From Saccharospirillum sp035704555 (GTDB taxonomy: Bacteria > Pseudomonadota > Gammaproteobacteria > Pseudomonadales > Natronospirillaceae), in NCBI GenBank assembly GCA_035704555.1, contig DASSWT010000292.1, positions 1-13,060 of the forward strand: 13,060 nucleotides of DNA, read 5' to 3'. Both the position numbers and the translations under genes were made by a program. The notes under the pieces were generated by a model. It ran no database searches. It worked only from the letters and a program-made list of their open reading frames with translations, and was not told the origin of the DNA. Below are positions 7,926 through 13,060 of the stretch, piece by piece. The number at the start of each line of letters is the position of its first letter. Positions within the stretch are counted from its first letter, which is position 1.

Positions 7926-8489
7926 TTACTCCATCGCCAGCTGGGCTCTGCCGTGTTTGGGTTTAATGCCGAGCCGGTCGTTAAAATCACGGAACAGCAG
8001 GTTGCCGGCTTCTATGAGCAGCAACTCGATATTGACCAGTATCATGGTGCCGAAACACACCGGCATGGCCAGGTAGACCCAGGCGAGCTGCAGGTTGAAA
8101 CTGGCAGCGCGGGTTCGGAACCCACGCTGAAAAAACTCCAGCCCCATGGTGAACAGGTAATACAGAATGATCAGTGCAGCGATATAGAGCGCCAGCTTCA
8201 GCAAAGCAGAAGCCACGCGCGGCAGAAAGTCGTGCAGCATCTCAATGGCGACGAACGAGCCTTCCCGGTAGGCCGCGGCGGCGACCAGCGCCATCATCCA
8301 TATCATGAAGGCACGGGCGACTTCCTCGGGCCAGGGCTGGGCATTATTGAACACATATCGCATCACCACCTGGAACAGGATGGACGAGACCATCAGGGTT
8401 ACACAGACCCACGCCAACGACTTACCGACTCTGGCAATGGCGGTGTTTACATACATCAGGGCTTTCAACGGCAACAGTAAGGCGTTCAT
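7926..8489 (-). CDS. dctQ: TRAP transporter small permease, DctQ family
   Basis: The small membrane subunit, 187 aa, with four predicted helices (about 22-46, 62-78, 97-117 and 139-165). The conserved FNNAQPWPEEVARAFMIWMMALVAAAAYREGSFVAIEML block is typical of DctQ. Its start ATG at 8489 has a GAGG Shine-Dalgarno nine bases upstream. It is the first gene of a Q-M-P operon, which departs from the common P-Q-M order. The 5' region is shared with the divergent dioxygenase gene and contains two copies of the putative GntR operator and an FNR-like box. Confidence 0.93.
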   Translation of the reverse strand: MNALLLPLKALMYVNTAIARVGKSLAWVCVTLMVSSILFQVVMRYVFNNAQPWPEEVARAFMIWMMALVAAAAYREGSFVAIEMLHDFLPRVASALLKLALYIAALIILYYLFTMGLEFFQRGFRTRAASFNLQLAWVYLAMPVCFGTMILVNIELLLIEAGNLLFRDFNDRLGIKPKHGRAQLAME

Positions 8490-8517
8490 AGGAAATAACC
8501 TCGGTGTGCCGGATGCC

Positions 8518-8542
8518 GGTTCATTGTTGTCATTGTTGAACC
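8518..8542 (-). repeat. Inverted repeat in the dctQ 5' leader
   Basis: GGTTCA (8518-8523) and TGAACC (8537-8542) form a perfect 6 bp inverted repeat around a 13 base centre that contains a short direct repeat (CATTGTTG-type). It lies about 30 bases upstream of the dctQ start, inside the expected untranslated leader. It may be a weak hairpin or a protein site; no known motif was recognised. Confidence 0.4.
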
Positions 8543-8582
8543 TCTCTCATCAGGACAGTGAAAACGTTAACAGCCCTTTTCC

Positions 8583-8596
8583 TTGATGTAAATCAA
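8583..8596. promoter_or_regulatory. Candidate FNR/Anr box
   Basis: TTGATGTAAATCAA matches the FNR/Anr consensus TTGAT-N4-ATCAA at every fixed position. It overlaps the outer end of the left putative GntR operator and a TTTACA hexamer that could be the -35 for dctQ. If used, it would add oxygen control to the transporter or the oxygen-dependent dioxygenase. Ten fixed bases are expected about once in a million positions, so chance is unlikely but possible; no fnr gene is in the window. Confidence 0.45.
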
Positions 8597-8610
8597 TAGT
8601 GGATGAATTT
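8588..8610. promoter_or_regulatory. Putative GntR operator, left copy
   Basis: A 23 bp site with core AATAGTGGATGAATTT. It matches the inverted copy at 8633-8655 at 22 of 23 positions and the site in front of the gntR-like gene at 21 of 23. Its outer end carries TTTACA on the - strand, a plausible -35 for dctQ (weak -10 TAACGT at 8564-8569, 17 bp spacing), so bound regulator would block that promoter. Confidence 0.7.
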
Positions 8611-8632
8611 TTTAACGAATGGTGTTCCGAAT

Positions 8633-8655
8633 AAATTCATTCACTATTGATTTAC
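8633..8655. promoter_or_regulatory. Putative GntR operator, right copy (inverted)
   Basis: The reverse complement of the left site except for one base, with centres 45 bp apart (about four helical turns). It matches the gntR-upstream copy at 22 of 23 positions. Its end overlaps the TTTACT hexamer proposed as the -35 of the dioxygenase promoter. The pairing suggests one dimer per promoter, or two dimers on the same DNA face that could interact. Confidence 0.72.
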
Positions 8656-8679
8656 TTTTTAAATTCAGGTTGCTAGAGT
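8651..8679 (+). promoter_or_regulatory. Predicted promoter of the dioxygenase gene
   Basis: TTTACT (8651-8656), a 17 bp spacer and TAGAGT (8674-8679) preceded by TG at the extended -10 position (TGC). Each hexamer matches consensus at four of six bases. Transcription would begin near 8686, leaving a leader of about 65 bases before the ATG at 8751. The -35 overlaps the right operator. Confidence 0.5.
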
Positions 8680-8750
8680 GGTGTTATCGCAGGCTCAGAG
8701 TGCGGTGCGTGCCAGTTTCAGGCAGCCCGACAGTCCATCCAGGAGGCACC

Positions 8751-9731
8751 ATGACAATAAAAATCGATCATATACACGAGCAAAAACAGGTAAATGGCCG
8801 GGATTTCCCGCTGGTGGTAACGCCCCACAACGACGCCGTAGCGCGGGACCCGAAGGCATTTGACGCCTGGGTCTATGAACAGCAGGAAACCCTGAAAGCC
8901 CAACTGATCGAGCACGGTGCCATCCTGTTTCGCGGCTTCCCGGTCACCAATGCCGATGCCTTCGAACGCCACCTAGACCACACGTCGTTCAAGAACATGC
9001 CCTACGTCGGCGGCGCCGCGCCACGCAACCAGGTAACGGCGTCGCGCATCGTGACCGCGAACGAGTCACCGGCTTCAGAAACCATTCCGTTCCACCACGA
9101 AATGGCCCAGGTCCCGAACCCGCCGGGCTACATCTTTTTCTACTGCGAGAAGGCAGCCGAAGAGGGCGGTGCGACCTCCATTCTGCATTCCGGCGAAATC
9201 TACCGCGCCTTTCACGACATCAACCCGGAGTTCGCCGACCGCCTGGAAAAAGAAGGCGTCCGCTACATCCGCGTGATGCCGGAAGTTACCGACAAAGGCT
9301 CGGCCATCGGCCGCTCCTGGAAAGACACCTTCCAGGTACAAACCCGCGAAGATGCAGAACGCGTTATGACCGAAGCCGGCATGGACTGGGAATGGCTCGA
9401 AAACGGCAACCTGCTCACCCGCACCAAGGTGTTGCCAGCCATTCAATTCGACAAGGAAACCCAGCAAAAGGTCTTCTTTAATGCCGTACTGGCGGTCTAC
9501 ACCGGCTGGAACGACAGCCGCAACACAGGCACCAAAGCCGTCACCACCGGCACTGGCGAATACATGGATGTCGACGTTATGGACGCCACGGTCAAAGCCA
9601 TGAATGAGTTGTGCGTCAACTTCAAATGGCAAGATGGCGACGTCCTCTGGATCAGCAATTACACCGTCCTCCATGCGCGCCAACCCTTCAAAGGTGAGCG
9701 CAGTATTTTGGCGTCTATTTCTTACAAGTAA
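8751..9731 (+). CDS. Fe(II)/2-oxoglutarate dioxygenase, TauD/TfdA superfamily, clavaminate-synthase-like
   Basis: A 326 aa cytosolic oxygenase expected to couple substrate hydroxylation to decarboxylation of 2-oxoglutarate. The iron triad is visible as His115-x-Glu117 (PFHHEMAQ, Glu rather than the commoner Asp) and distal His308 (VLHARQPF), with Arg317 a likely 2-oxoglutarate contact. Conserved blocks are ILFRGFPV (58-65), PYVGGAAPR (84-92), TANESP, FFYCE and AVYTGWNDSRN. These match, from memory, almost block for block the Arabidopsis clavaminate-synthase-like protein At3g21360, more than TauD itself; SyrP-like bacterial proteins are also related. The frame is open back to 8619, but AGGAGG at 8741-8746 just before the ATG at 8751 fixes the start, and the extension would run through the operator. 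It diverges from the TRAP operon under shared operators, so its substrate is probably the imported solute or a product of it. Confidence 0.93.
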   Translation: MTIKIDHIHEQKQVNGRDFPLVVTPHNDAVARDPKAFDAWVYEQQETLKAQLIEHGAILFRGFPVTNADAFERHLDHTSFKNMPYVGGAAPRNQVTASRIVTANESPASETIPFHHEMAQVPNPPGYIFFYCEKAAEEGGATSILHSGEIYRAFHDINPEFADRLEKEGVRYIRVMPEVTDKGSAIGRSWKDTFQVQTREDAERVMTEAGMDWEWLENGNLLTRTKVLPAIQFDKETQQKVFFNAVLAVYTGWNDSRNTGTKAVTTGTGEYMDVDVMDATVKAMNELCVNFKWQDGDVLWISNYTVLHARQPFKGERSILASISYK

Positions 9732-9743
9732 TCGTTGGCGGCG

Positions 9744-9838
9744 GTGGTTGCTCCTGGCACGGTTCCGCTTTGTGCCAGTCGTTTTTGGTCTGTGGTTGCA
9801 TTTACTTCCTGTACGGTTGGCCTTTGTGCCAGTCGTTC
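9744..9838. repeat. Degenerate tandem repeat, two units of about 50 bp
   Basis: Both units begin GTGGTTGC (9744 and 9792). Each contains a 25 base segment (9759-9783 and 9813-9837) sharing 22 of 25 positions, with CTTTGTGCCAGTCGTT identical in both. The second unit has a 6 base insertion near its start and runs directly into the left arm of the hairpin repeat at 9840. It looks like a local duplication; no function was recognised. Confidence 0.7.
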
Positions 9839-9839
9839 A

Positions 9840-9931
9840 GGTCCCCGCCGTTGCTTCCCTTCTCCCGGTCTGAAGGGGCATCCATGCCGCGGGCGTCCTG
9901 CCCGCTGTTCAGTGAAGCAACGCCGGTGACC
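9840..9931 (-). repeat. Two-hairpin palindromic repeat, copy A (reverse orientation)
   Basis: Outer arms of 18 bp (9840-9857 and 9914-9931) pair at 16 positions, with the conserved piece GTTGCTTC / GAAGCAAC. Inside are GGCA-TCCA-TGCC (9877-9888) and a 6 bp stem GCGGGC / GCCCGC (9889-9894, 9900-9905). Its reverse complement shares ordered blocks GGCGTTGCTT, ACTGAACA, GGGAGAAGG and AAGCAACGGC with copy B at 10003-10107, so the two belong to one family. Confidence 0.8.
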
Positions 9932-10002
9932 TTTTGAGTGTGGTCGAATCATCTTGCTTCGGTTTAGTTCATGGCACATTGTTTTAAGTGATCGGGAAGA
10001 AA

Positions 10003-10107
10003 GGCTGGAGGCGTTGCTTTACTGAACAATGGGCATGGATGCCCATGGTAGATACGGGAGGCAGGATGCCTCTCCGGATCGGGAGAAGGAAAGCAACGGC
10101 TTCAGCC
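10003..10107 (+). repeat. Two-hairpin palindromic repeat, copy B (forward orientation)
   Basis: Outer 18 bp arms (10003-10020 and 10090-10107) pair at 16 positions, one exception being a G-T pair. Inside are a perfect 7 bp stem ATGGGCA / TGCCCAT with loop TGGA (10029-10046) and an 8 bp stem GGGAGGCA / TGCCTCTC with one G-U pair (10056-10074). The same family as copy A but inverted, 71 bp away. Stems differ in sequence yet keep pairing, which suggests the structure is under selection across the family. Confidence 0.8.
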
Positions 10108-10142
10108 GAACTCGTGGCGATGTATTACAAACAACCACCAAT

Positions 10143-10172
10143 AAAAAAGGCGCGAGCATTCGCGCCTTTTTT
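10143..10172. terminator. Bidirectional Rho-independent terminator
   Basis: AAAAAAGGCGCGA (10143-10155) pairs perfectly with TCGCGCCTTTTTT (10160-10172) around a GCAT loop. It has T-runs in both directions and sits between the convergent dioxygenase and aldo/keto reductase genes, 20 bases past the reductase stop. It should end both transcripts. Confidence 0.93.
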
Positions 10173-10191
10173 CGTTCTTAGAAGTTAGCCC

Positions 10192-11097
10192 TCAGGGCAC
10201 TTCCTGCCCCGCAGCGGCGGTCCAGATTTCGTACCAGGTTTCGCGGTCTATGGTGATGTCCATGGCTTGGGCCAGGCCTTTGATGCGGTCGATGTTGTTG
10301 GTGCCTACTACTGGCAGAATGCCTGCCGGGTGGGCGAGTAGCCAGGCGAAGGCGGCCAGGTCGACCCGGCCATCGGCTTTTAGTTGAGCGACGCTTTCGA
10401 GCAAGGGGCGTACGCGTTCCGCGCTGGCATCAGCCCCGAAGATCTGTCCACCGGCCAGGGGTGACCAGGCCATGGCTTGTATCTGGTCGAGTTGCATGGC
10501 GGCCAGGGTGCCGTCTGTGAAGGCGCTGCGTTCCAGTACGCTCATTTCAATCTGGTTCACGCACAGCTTGTGCTTCATGTTGGCTTGCAACAGGCGCCAT
10601 TCGTGTACGCCGAAGTTGGAGACGCCGACGGCTCGGGTTTTGCCGGTATCGATCAGGGCGTCGAGAGCGGCGCCGGTCTCGTAGGCATTCATTAGCGGGT
10701 CCGGGCGGTGAATCAGCAACAGGTCCAGGTGGTCTGTGTGCAGGTGGCGCAGGCTGTTTTCTACGCTGGTCTGAATGTAATCTGCACTGGTGTCGTAGTA
10801 TTTGACGCGGCGGTCGGGGAACTTGTCGGTGGCCAGGGCGATGTCGCATTTGCTGACCAGTTCCATCTTGTCGCGCAGCGACGGGTCGGCTGCCAGGGCG
10901 GTGCCGAAGAGGGCTTCGCATTCGTAGTTGCCATAGATGTCGGCGTGGTCGAAGGTGGTGATGCCTTCGGCCAGGGCGGCATCGATCTTGGCACGAACAT
11001 GGCCGACCGAGGTATCCTCATCATCGGCCAGGCGCCAGACGCCATAAACCAGCCGGCTCAGTTCAACGTCGGTGTTGGGAAGGTGAATGCGTTGCAT
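10192..11097 (-). CDS. Aldo/keto reductase, YdhF-like
   Basis: A 301 aa NAD(P)H-dependent reductase with a TIM-barrel fold. Catalytic tetrad residues are visible: Asp50 and Tyr55 (TTFDHADIYGNYECEALFG), Lys83 (ELVSKCDI) and His130 (DLLLIHRPDPLM). These blocks, with GVSNF (158-162) and MAWSPLAGG, match E. coli YdhF closely from memory. The C-terminal VVGTNNIDRIK segment is the usual cofactor-phosphate region. I prefer the ATG at 11097, which has GGAG with suitable spacing and gives the family N-terminus MQRIHLP; a start at 11136 would add 13 residues without support. It diverges from the GntR-like gene, and the operator at 11185-11207 lies between them, so common control is likely. The physiological substrate is unknown; a sugar or keto-aldehyde intermediate of the same pathway is plausible. 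Confidence 0.93.
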   Translation of the reverse strand: MQRIHLPNTDVELSRLVYGVWRLADDEDTSVGHVRAKIDAALAEGITTFDHADIYGNYECEALFGTALAADPSLRDKMELVSKCDIALATDKFPDRRVKYYDTSADYIQTSVENSLRHLHTDHLDLLLIHRPDPLMNAYETGAALDALIDTGKTRAVGVSNFGVHEWRLLQANMKHKLCVNQIEMSVLERSAFTDGTLAAMQLDQIQAMAWSPLAGGQIFGADASAERVRPLLESVAQLKADGRVDLAAFAWLLAHPAGILPVVGTNNIDRIKGLAQAMDITIDRETWYEIWTAAAGQEVP

Positions 11098-11149
11098 GGT
11101 GTTCTCCACTGGACGATAGGCCCTTTTTGTTGGCAATGATTCAGAAATG

Positions 11150-11178
11150 TTGGCATTCGCACCCTAACAGGGTATGCT
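11150..11178 (+). promoter_or_regulatory. Predicted promoter of the gntR-like gene
   Basis: TTGGCA (11150-11155), 17 bp spacer, TATGCT (11173-11178): good sigma-70 hexamers at ideal spacing. Transcription would start near 11185, the first base of the operator. The spacer holds a perfect ACCCT-AAC-AGGGT inverted repeat (11161-11173), possibly a second protein site. Confidence 0.68.
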
Positions 11179-11184
11179 CAACAT

Positions 11185-11207
11185 GTAAATGAATAGTGAA
11201 TGAATTT
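11185..11207. promoter_or_regulatory. Putative GntR operator in front of its own gene
   Basis: The third copy of the 23 bp site, core AATAGTGAATGAATTT, flanked by AAAT and ATTT ends that give partial dyad symmetry. Placed at about +1 to +23 of the predicted gntR transcript, it would repress by steric block. It also carries TTTACA on the - strand facing the aldo/keto reductase, as in the dctQ promoter. Its identity as the GntR site is inferred from recurrence and position. Confidence 0.72.
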
Positions 11208-11227
11208 CACTGATCAGGGTAATAACA

Positions 11228-11995
11228 ATGACCACAACCAAACCCGTACTCTCTGGTAAAGAGCTGACTGATAACAAGCAGGCCGCTAAGAAACAGACCA
11301 AGCGCTTGCCGCTTTATATACAAATCAGCGAGTTGCTGCACCGCGAAATCGCCGCCGGCCATTATCAGATTGGCGAGCGCTTGCCCATCGAGGCCGATCT
11401 GGCTGCTCAGTTGGGTGTGGCGATTGGCACCTTGCGCAAGGCGCTGTCGAAACTCGAAGGCGACGGCATGCTTGAGCGGCGCCAGGGGTCCGGTACCTAC
11501 GTGAAAGCCACCCTGAATAACCGGGCAGTGTATCAGTTATTCCGGCTTGAGCTGCTCGACGGCGGTGGCATGCCCAATGCCGATACGCTCAGCGTAACGG
11601 CGGCCGAAAACGCCTATGTGGCCGGTCATCTGGGGTTGGATAGTAACACACCCCTGTGGCGCATCCGCCGCTTGCGTTACCTGAACCAGACACCGGCGGC
11701 GGCCGAGGAAATGTGGCTCGATCAGCGTCACGACCCGGCGCTGAATGCCGAGAAGTTGCTGGAAAGTCTGTACAAACATTATCGCGATCATTTCGATTTC
11801 TGGATTACTCATATTGAAGACCGCATCAGTTGCACCGGCGCACCGGATTGGGTCGCCGACCTGCTCGGCAAAGAACCCGATACTATGCTGGGGTTTGTCG
11901 AACGGTTGAGCTGGTCGAACAACGATCGCGTTGAAGAATTTTCCTACACCTGGTTCGACCCGGCGGTGGTTCGTTACATTTCCCGATTGTCCTGA
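11228..11995 (+). CDS. GntR-family regulator, HutC subfamily with UTRA-type effector domain
   Basis: A 255 aa DNA-binding regulator. A basic N-terminal tail is followed by the GntR winged helix (about 27-92: LPLYIQISELLHREIAAGHY, then GERLPIEADLAAQLGVAIGTLRKALSKLEGDGMLERRQGSGTYV). The C-terminal part (about 105-252) has the UTRA/chorismate-lyase-like layout, with LWRIRRLRYLNQTPAAAEEMWLD and a final EEFSYTWFDPAVVRYI. HutC-type members usually repress catabolic genes and release DNA on binding a pathway metabolite. The start ATG has a modest AGGG ribosome site eight bases upstream. Operator copies before this gene and in the dctQ-dioxygenase promoter point to autoregulation and control of both. 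The Gfo/Idh gene follows 79 bp later with no visible terminator, so the two may be co-transcribed. Confidence 0.93.
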   Translation: MTTTKPVLSGKELTDNKQAAKKQTKRLPLYIQISELLHREIAAGHYQIGERLPIEADLAAQLGVAIGTLRKALSKLEGDGMLERRQGSGTYVKATLNNRAVYQLFRLELLDGGGMPNADTLSVTAAENAYVAGHLGLDSNTPLWRIRRLRYLNQTPAAAEEMWLDQRHDPALNAEKLLESLYKHYRDHFDFWITHIEDRISCTGAPDWVADLLGKEPDTMLGFVERLSWSNNDRVEEFSYTWFDPAVVRYISRLS

Positions 11996-12074
11996 GTATG
12001 TTTTTGGTTGAGCGCGGAAGTGGCGTTTAACAGCCTTTTTATGCAAGTTATTTGTTACAACAGTGGAGTAAGCA

Positions 12075-13060
12075 ATGGCACAGGTTCGTTACGGTGTTTT
12101 GGGGTGCGGCATGATGGGGCAGGAACACCTGCGTAATCTGGCGCTGATAGACGGCGCTGAAGTCCTAGCGATTTATGAGCCCGATGCGGCGATGCGGGAT
12201 GCCTGTGCCCAGCTGGAACCCAAAGCGGATTTTGTCGATTCGGTTGAAGCGTTGTGCGCCCGGCAGGATTTAGATGCCATTCTGGTCGCCAGCCCGAACC
12301 ACTGCCATGCCGGCCAGTTGCTGACGCTGTTGGAGCAAACGAAACTCCCGATTCTGATTGAAAAACCGCTGGTTACTCGTATCGAAGATGTCGAGCCGGT
12401 TCGAGCAGCCGTAGCGGCACATCCGGCCCCGGTTTGGGTGGCGATGGAGTACCGCTACATGCCGCCGGTCACCCGGTTGCGCGAGCACATTCAGGCCGGT
12501 GATGCCGGGCCCGTTTCGATGCTTAGCATTCGCGAACATCGTTTTCCGTTCCTGCCCAAGGTCGGCGATTGGAACCGGTTCAATGCCAACACCGGTGGCA
12601 CCCTGGTCGAGAAATGCTGTCACTTTTTTGATCTGATGCGGCTGCTACTGGAAAGCGAAGCGACCTCTGTCATGGCCAGTGCCGGGCAGGACGTAAACCA
12701 CCTCGATGAAGCCTACGACGGCCAGACGCCCGACATTCTCGACAACGCCTATGTGATCGTGAATTTCGCCAATGGCAAACGCGCCATGCTGGAACTGTGC
12801 ATGTTCGCCGAAGGCTCGCGCTACCAGGAAGAGATCAGCGCCGTGGGCCCCGATGCCAAGGTGGAATGCCTGGTCCCCGGCCCCGGCCGCTTCTGGCCGG
12901 AACATCTTGGTGAACCGCCAACACCCAAGGTCATCCTCAGCCCGCGCAACCCCAAAGGCCCGGTTGAATCGGATATTCCGGTCGACCCGGCCTTGCTGGC
13001 CGCTGGCGATCACAACGGCTCTACCTTCTACCAGCACATGGGTTTCTTCAAAGCCATTAC
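12075..13060 (+). CDS. Gfo/Idh/MocA-family NAD(P)-dependent oxidoreductase (3' truncated by window)
   Basis: At least 328 codons, still open at the window end; usual family length is about 330-390. The Rossmann motif is YGVLGCGMMG (Gly10, Gly12, Gly15), followed by VASPNHCHA and the hallmark EKP (96-98, catalytic-type Lys97). The second domain has GGTLVEKCCHFFDLMRLLL, with His183 and Asp186 in the substrate-site pattern GG-x-x-x-[DE]-x3-H-x2-D. The ATG has GGAG six bases upstream. Members oxidise or reduce sugars, inositols, sugar acids or imines; some use NAD in a non-redox cycle to cleave glycosides. Placement after gntR suggests a role in the same pathway as the dioxygenase and aldo/keto reductase. 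Specific substrate not recognised. Confidence 0.92.
   Translation, partial: MAQVRYGVLGCGMMGQEHLRNLALIDGAEVLAIYEPDAAMRDACAQLEPKADFVDSVEALCARQDLDAILVASPNHCHAGQLLTLLEQTKLPILIEKPLVTRIEDVEPVRAAVAAHPAPVWVAMEYRYMPPVTRLREHIQAGDAGPVSMLSIREHRFPFLPKVGDWNRFNANTGGTLVEKCCHFFDLMRLLLESEATSVMASAGQDVNHLDEAYDGQTPDILDNAYVIVNFANGKRAMLELCMFAEGSRYQEEISAVGPDAKVECLVPGPGRFWPEHLGEPPTPKVILSPRNPKGPVESDIPVDPALLAAGDHNGSTFYQHMGFFKAI

Larger units (their letters stand above)
9732..10142. other. Gene-free, repeat-rich intergenic region
   Basis: About 410 bp between the dioxygenase stop and the terminator before the convergent aldo/keto reductase. No reading frame here has a convincing ribosome site or protein-like composition. 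It contains a degenerate tandem repeat (9744-9838) and two copies of a hairpin repeat in opposite orientation (9840-9931 and 10003-10107). The remaining pieces (9932-10002 and 10108-10142) show nothing I can name. It may simply be a landing zone for repeats. Confidence 0.7.

Noticed and set aside
8561..8576. AACGTT/GTTAAC palindrome as a LacI-type operator upstream of dctQ
   Set aside because: Short and not repeated in the other promoter; no LacI-family gene nearby.
8619..8750. In-frame 5' extension of the dioxygenase starting at an upstream ATG (8619)
   Set aside because: It would run through the right operator and the predicted promoter, adds 44 residues without family similarity, and has no ribosome site; AGGAGG precedes the ATG at 8751.
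9744..10107. CRISPR-like array from repeated segments
   Set aside because: Only two tandem units and two inverted hairpin copies, no regular spacers and no cas genes.
11098..11136. Longer aldo/keto reductase start at 11136
   Set aside because: The extra 13 residues are not family-like, and a proper ribosome site precedes the internal ATG at 11097.
11537..12046. 169-codon open frame on the - strand opposite the gntR-like gene
   Set aside because: Antisense shadow of a well-supported coding region; no recognisable motif and no ribosome site.
12270..13037. Two open frames on the - strand opposite the Gfo/Idh gene
   Set aside because: The + strand frame has Rossmann and EKP motifs; the antisense frames are composition shadows.

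Overview
The window looks like chromosomal DNA of a heterotrophic, probably marine gammaproteobacterium. The grounds are a CIO-type bd oxidase, a YeiE/YeiH-like pair, a TRAP uptake operon, a YdhF-like reductase and multi-hairpin intergenic repeats. An Oceanospirillales/Saccharospirillum-like or Marinobacter-like host is a guess from overall character, not from a marker gene. No rRNA, tRNA, transposase, phage gene or CRISPR array was seen.

Layout. (1) 26-2430, + strand: cioA-cioB, a two-gene operon for a cyanide-insensitive quinol oxidase of the bd family, with the stop and start codons overlapping. (2) 2431-2627: a convergent gap holding a ~95 bp cloverleaf-like palindromic repeat. (3) 2628-4423, - strand: a ChrR-type cupin protein downstream of a YeiH/PSE-family permease. 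A LysR regulator of YeiE type (4514-5392, + strand) diverges from the permease across a 90 bp promoter region. (4) 5445-8489, - strand: a TRAP transporter operon in the order dctQ-dctM-dctP, closed by a terminator at 5391-5423. (5) 8751-9731, + strand: a TauD/TfdA-superfamily Fe(II)/2-oxoglutarate dioxygenase, divergent from dctQ. (6) 9732-10191: a 460 bp gene-free stretch with a degenerate tandem repeat, two copies of one hairpin repeat in opposite orientation, and a strong bidirectional terminator. (7) 10192-11097, - strand: a YdhF-like aldo/keto reductase. (8) 11228-11995, + strand: a GntR/HutC-family regulator with a UTRA-type domain. (9) 12075 to the window edge, + strand: a Gfo/Idh/MocA oxidoreductase, truncated by the window.

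The most interesting signal is regulatory. A 23 bp sequence with core AATAGTGRATGAATTT lies over the likely start of the gntR transcript (11185-11207). It recurs twice, as an inverted pair (8588-8610 and 8633-8655), in the divergent promoter between the TRAP operon and the dioxygenase. This ties regulator, transporter, dioxygenase, aldo/keto reductase and probably the Gfo/Idh enzyme into one inferred regulon: uptake of a small, probably acidic solute, oxygenation, then two NAD(P)-linked redox steps. The substrate cannot be read from sequence. The dioxygenase closely resembles, from memory, the plant clavaminate-synthase-like protein At3g21360, whose reaction is unknown to me. An exact FNR/Anr-type box overlaps the left operator.
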